The position numbers were made by a program, and so were the translations under genes. Shown piece by piece: positions 7,301 through 9,947 of a stretch of 9,947 nucleotides of DNA. Each line of letters begins with the position of its first letter. The first letter of the stretch is position 1. The notes under the pieces were generated by a model. The model had not been told where the DNA came from, ran no database searches, and saw only the letters and a list, made by a program, of their open reading frames with translations. This DNA is from Burkholderiales bacterium (GTDB taxonomy: Bacteria > Pseudomonadota > Gammaproteobacteria > Burkholderiales > Burkholderiaceae_F): NCBI GenBank assembly GCA_021205255.1, contig JAJPXW010000206.1:1-9947 (forward strand), written 5' to 3'.

Positions 7301-9135
7301 ACGGAGGAAACCTTATAAACACGGGTTCCGTCTCCACTGGCAATTTCACCATTAACAGTGGAACCTTCTTAACCAAAGAAGGCAACTTTACTGCCCTTGG
7401 GAGCGCCTATCTAGAAGGAGGTACCTTATATGTTGGTGAAGGAAATACCGTAGGTCAGGCGGAAGTTAATCCTTCGGATGCCGTCAATTCAGCTGTGTAC
7501 GTAGTAAACGGCATCGTCAGTTTTGGAGCTAGTAGCGGTTTGCAATGGGCGATCGACGCCCTTGCAGACTCCGGAGCTGGCCAGAGGAATTATGTGATAG
7601 CTGTCACCACACCTTATCAAACGGGTGATACTGGTCTAATAGCGGCCGGCACCGACTCGGCACCGATAGACACAGGCCTTTATTTCGCTAATGGAACAGC
7701 CGTCGTAGTTAACGCCTCGGCTCTTACGGCTAATGACAGCAACAGCGTAGCCCATCTAACTACCTCTTCGGATGCCCAAGTAGTGGTCGATGACGGAGCT
7801 ATTCTCGTCCTGCAAGGAGACATCGAAAAAGGTCGCTACAACATAACAAAAGGCTACTCTTATGCCAACACTGTTAATGGCTGGGGAGAAGGCGAGGTTT
7901 ACGCTATTGATACTTCCGGAATTAAATGGTCACTGGTGCGCGGGACGGAAAGCACAGACGCAGATTACGTTTTCGTGACCGTAACCGATCACGACGATGT
8001 GACCACAATCTATCCCAACGTCGTTATTCCAAATATCTCCAATAATGCCTTTAATACTTGCTCTTCGGGCGATCCGGGAGATAACTTTATATGTAGCGTC
8101 CTAAGGAATGGAAATATAGGAGTAGATGAAAAAACCAAAATTCTTAACTCAGTTGCCAATATCGCCTTTGCCGGTGGCTCCATGGCCATTTCCTACAACG
8201 ATTTGCTAGAGTCGGCAGAGCTAGCAGAAGAGCATTTGACTATGCGAAGCGATACGTTTACTGAAAATATGACCTTGAATGAAAAAGGAACTAATTTCTG
8301 GATAGATGTGATGGGTAAGCACCAGCGTTCCAGGCATTTATCAGCTACCGGCCTCTTCGGTCTAGGTTACAGTGCCACTTCGTTCGGATTTATTCTTGGT
8401 TTGGATCAACGTTTAGGAACTTATCCGGCTATCGTTGGGGGAGCATTCAGTTTTGACTCAGGTAACCTTAAAAGTCGGGAAGACGTTCTCAGCACAAAAA
8501 ATAAATATCAATCTTATGGTTTGCACCTCTATGCCAATTGGACACCGTCCGATAAATTGAATCTCATTGGGTCTTTTCATTGGCTACATAACAATTCCGA
8601 TATCAACCAGAAAGTGGGTTCCGAGCCTTATTTCAATGCGCAAGCCACCCTTCATACCGATTTATTTGCCTTGGGACTGAGAGCGGAAACTGCAGTTAAA
8701 GTTTCAGTGATTGATTTAATTCCACATCTTGGTGCGCGCTATCTTTTTGGAAACAATTCTGGTTACGCCACTAAGCTTAACGGTCAAACTCTCTGGACGA
8801 CTTCTTCCAAACCGATCAACACCTTACAAATTCCAGTTGGCTTCGCCGTTCGAGGGATTATTGCTACTGCTTCTGGGTGGCGGATTACCCCAAACCTTGA
8901 TGTATCAGTTATTCCACAAATCGGGTCGAGTCGACAGAGAGCTACACTTTCTAACCACAATGGAATTACAGATAATTTAGACGGTCAATTTAGCGGCAAA
9001 TTTGGAGCATCCGCTAAAGTCGGGCTGCGAGCCGAAACCACAAACACTTCAATTGGTATTCGATATGGCTTCATAGGAGGCACGAAAGGACGAGCAGATA
9101 GCGTCTTTATGCTAGAAGGACGATTAAGGTTCTAG
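4336..9135 (+). CDS. Autotransporter (type Va) with long repeat-rich passenger and C-terminal beta-barrel
   Basis: A 1599-residue monomeric autotransporter: Sec to the periplasm, then barrel insertion in the outer membrane and display of the passenger. Residues 1-26 form a signal peptide with likely cleavage at ASA/TE. Residues about 62-795 carry some 22 degenerate ~30-residue repeats marked by hydrophobic-aromatic-Gly (YG). Residues about 800-1235 are beta-helix-like with Gly/Asn turns (NNGTVYVYENGT near 913) and include a possible autochaperone part near 1140-1235. The only cysteines of the mature protein, C1242 and C1253, precede a helical linker (about 1255-1315). The barrel runs from about 1318 (NFWIDVMG) to terminal F1599, about 280 residues as usual for the family. 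The passenger is rich in Ser, Thr, Gly and Asn and poor in Lys and Arg. I see no protease or esterase catalytic motif, so adhesion or another structural surface role is inferred. The start has a weak AGG site eight bases upstream; a nearby ATG at 4329 is out of frame. A terminator follows. Confidence 0.95.
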   Translation: MLGFGKCFKTSFLLLAILEYLSVASATEIYNDYSDSNWYTALSTYASGDIAYSFTNSKANSIYGLYTDSASNDSSYELGVPVSITLNNSSAAVILGIYSDNASTITSSSPISITLENASSATKSIGGIVASAGGSVTTGDTSISITDSSAEAYLMGILGTSDSEVKLDNLSISFNSSTSNEYGSSGVILINGAQAILENLTISITNSTLGQSSSGEATSTAANFYGIYTGVDIKYALSTGLSDSISSVQATSFTFSLSNSSIYGFVYGAFASSDTSIAISNSVNLSIESGSSVSQDVYGMYATGLGSASSGSIAMTLSGSSIVNESLYGAAAVSTGVIKTGNITLDIKGGYVASDAYKTVSSTANVYGLFVSADGSSATSGDITISLSDETVLGAALFGVRAVDEGTATVGDVSIEIENSYAGAEVAGVSGMDEETSLNAQTVSVVLTGDTQLNSMLYGVRSSKGAEVNTGEVNLVVQNSTVSSAIYGVYSSELGQAFTGNVTVSLTGSDTTVGGNIYGANVLGSSTLGDVTVKGTDFTASGSVYTVYDTGTLGQASDFRAGDVFMKLTGATAGDSIVGLYTDATASGSYSVGEIEMEIVDTTLTNAGNIFGHATYATSETSDTTFAMTASIAGISLTVTSTGTSENPVGDVAAIYKQDAGTLNVSGTTGLWVSDSITYGVAGAVVTNGTANLQNVTLVLTNVATTYGSAGLWIGKTPDSGTQTVDSISVAVDGNINVTFLSGDEDSPGLTQNLYGVVISSGSSGTLLQTGGLNISLVGNAESLQGGSQTIYGSAVGSTESSYSITGGRTLYFGSEDNNQNYSFTSSEQNPFLPSFANFDSVIVRAGSSLYITTEQNETLSTEASVFGTEVTSTQSSYLDGIVSQGGTVELPANTTFLVDSGALADIHEVENNGTVYVYENGTLVLHQGSNSSSISGLGTVIFSPDSSVETYGIATASLTIRTTSNADTTSTSTYSNSGTIDPDYLVVDGGNLINTGSVSTGNFTINSGTFLTKEGNFTALGSAYLEGGTLYVGEGNTVGQAEVNPSDAVNSAVYVVNGIVSFGASSGLQWAIDALADSGAGQRNYVIAVTTPYQTGDTGLIAAGTDSAPIDTGLYFANGTAVVVNASALTANDSNSVAHLTTSSDAQVVVDDGAILVLQGDIEKGRYNITKGYSYANTVNGWGEGEVYAIDTSGIKWSLVRGTESTDADYVFVTVTDHDDVTTIYPNVVIPNISNNAFNTCSSGDPGDNFICSVLRNGNIGVDEKTKILNSVANIAFAGGSMAISYNDLLESAELAEEHLTMRSDTFTENMTLNEKGTNFWIDVMGKHQRSRHLSATGLFGLGYSATSFGFILGLDQRLGTYPAIVGGAFSFDSGNLKSREDVLSTKNKYQSYGLHLYANWTPSDKLNLIGSFHWLHNNSDINQKVGSEPYFNAQATLHTDLFALGLRAETAVKVSVIDLIPHLGARYLFGNNSGYATKLNGQTLWTTSSKPINTLQIPVGFAVRGIIATASGWRITPNLDVSVIPQIGSSRQRATLSNHNGITDNLDGQFSGKFGASAKVGLRAETTNTSIGIRYGFIGGTKGRADSVFMLEGRLRF
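4519..6720 (+). repeat. Degenerate ~90-bp (30-residue) repeat array in the autotransporter passenger
   Basis: The repeat is seen at protein level. An anchor of the form hydrophobic-Tyr/Phe-Gly followed by a small hydrophobic residue recurs with its Gly at residues 64, 96, 127, 156, 186, 226, 268, 299, 329, 368, 399, 428, 459, 488, 519, 579, 612, 680, 708, 756 and 793, with weaker copies at 546 and 654. Most spacings are 29-33 residues, some about 40. Between anchors a Gly-Asp/Asn-(I/V) step leads into an alternating strand such as ITISLS. Nucleotide identity between copies is low, so the array is old or selected at protein level. Confidence 0.75.
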
Positions 9136-9150
9136 TACGAGGACGCAATT

Positions 9151-9180
9151 AAAAGCGGAGGCTGTAACCCCCGCTTTTTT
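9151..9180 (+). terminator. Intrinsic terminator after the autotransporter
   Basis: AAAAGCGG pairs with CCGCTTTT, extended by two G-C pairs after one A/C mismatch, around a six-base loop; a run of six T residues ends the element. It begins 15 bases after the autotransporter stop. Because the outer arm is A rich, the same hairpin gives four U residues on the opposite strand and may also end the converging TRAP permease transcript. Confidence 0.85.
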
Positions 9181-9204
9181 CATATCAAAAGAACATTAAT
9201 CGAG

Positions 9205-9947
9205 CTAATCAAGAGCTGGTGTCATCCCTGCCGATTCTGATTCCACTGGTGAGCCTTGATAGCGCAATCTCTGGAATGCATAAACAAGCCCAATAACTCC
9301 TAATCCCACGAGGTAGCCCCACCAACGCTGGTCGTAGTCGAGGAAGAACCCAGTAATAAGCATTGGGAACATCAGGATAACGGTTGCGCCCAAAAGCAGC
9401 AATCTTTCCAAGATGTTTGTCTTGCAAAGCATCCAGCCCTGAATCGCCGAAGCGAAAGCCATCATTCCGAGAGAAGTCATGATGAAAACAAATCCAGCCT
9501 CTATCCAGGAATTAATGCCGATAAGCAAAATGTCGGCATTGAAAAGGAAGAAGACCGGAATAATGGCTGTCGGAATGTCATAGAGGAAGCCTTGGACGCC
9601 AACGGTAATTGGGTTTTCCTTAGCAATTGCGGCTCCGGCATAAGCAGCTAAACCAACAGGAGGCGTGGCATCGGCCATGATTCCGAAGTACAGGCAGAAC
9701 AAGTGAGCTGCAATCAAAGGAATCGCAATTTCCATTCCATGAATATTCATACCGGTAGCAAGCTCAACGATTACTGGAGCTGTTAGGGAAGCCATGATGA
9801 TGTAGTTAGCAGTTGTCGGCAAACCCATGCCCAGTAGCAAGCTAGCAAATGCGGTAATAAGGATCACCAGGAATATATTGCCGAAAGATAAAATTTCGAC
9901 ATAGGAAGTTATCTGCTGACCAAGGCCTAACGATACGCAACCCACAA
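9205..9947 (-). CDS. TRAP transporter fused permease subunit, C-terminal part (5' end outside window)
   Basis: C-terminal 247 or so residues of a large polytopic membrane protein; the frame is open to the window edge, and the first in-window GTG is internal rather than the real start. Two conserved motifs of the TRAP large-permease (DctM/TAXI-fused) family are visible: GMGLPTTANY about 39-48 residues into the visible part and FGIMADATPPVG further on. Several hydrophobic segments follow, including the last near WWGYLVGLGVIGLVYAF, then a polar tail. Fused TRAP permeases join the small (4TM) and large (12TM) subunits and work with a periplasmic TAXI substrate-binding protein to import organic acids or related solutes with an ion gradient. 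The binding protein is not in the window, so the substrate is unknown. The gene converges on the autotransporter with 69 bp between their stops. Confidence 0.9.
   Translation of the reverse strand, partial: VGCVSLGLGQQITSYVEILSFGNIFLVILITAFASLLLGMGLPTTANYIIMASLTAPVIVELATGMNIHGMEIAIPLIAAHLFCLYFGIMADATPPVGLAAYAGAAIAKENPITVGVQGFLYDIPTAIIPVFFLFNADILLIGINSWIEAGFVFIMTSLGMMAFASAIQGWMLCKTNILERLLLLGATVILMFPMLITGFFLDYDQRWWGYLVGLGVIGLVYAFQRLRYQGSPVESESAGMTPALD

Noticed and set aside
8729..8980. An 83-residue plus-strand frame inside the barrel region.
   Set aside because: It overlaps the barrel-coding frame, whose motifs continue unbroken to the terminal Phe.
9209..9427. A 72-residue minus-strand frame overlapping the TRAP permease.
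   Set aside because: It is a shifted frame of the permease gene, which carries the conserved motifs and membrane segments.

Overview
The window looks like chromosomal DNA of a Gram-negative proteobacterium. The evidence is a complete type V autotransporter with an outer-membrane beta-barrel, a Tat-type signal peptide on a PLP enzyme, a fused TRAP permease and a hybrid sensor kinase. Moderate G+C and this mix of surface autotransporter and TRAP genes would fit a gut Burkholderiales such as the Sutterellaceae (Sutterella, Parasutterella, Turicimonas). That placement is an inference and was not tested.

Layout from left to right. Bases 1-2579 (minus strand) hold most of a hybrid histidine kinase with a periplasmic sensor, a PAS-like domain, HisKA, HATPase and two receivers; its C-terminus lies beyond the window. 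A 155-bp divergent intergenic region follows and contains two short perfect inverted repeats. Bases 2735-3886 (plus) encode a histidinol-phosphate-aminotransferase-like enzyme with an N-terminal twin-arginine signal, closed by a clear intrinsic terminator. The next 397 bp have no confident gene but contain inverted repeats and a possible 35-codon leader ORF. Bases 4336-9135 (plus) encode a 1599-residue autotransporter: signal peptide, a passenger with about 22 degenerate ~30-residue repeats, a second beta-helix-like part, a lone cysteine pair, a helical linker and a barrel ending in Phe. A second terminator follows. Bases 9205-9947 (minus) are the C-terminal part of a fused TRAP transporter permease.

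Nothing shows that these genes form one operon. The aminotransferase and the autotransporter are each followed by a terminator, and the two flanking genes run the other way. The kinase and aminotransferase share a divergent promoter region, which could link their expression but does not prove it. I see no transposase, integrase, tRNA, rRNA, CRISPR array or phage gene. The most unusual items are the predicted periplasmic HisC-like enzyme, the repeat architecture and cysteine pair of the autotransporter, and the symmetric elements upstream of the kinase, aminotransferase and autotransporter.
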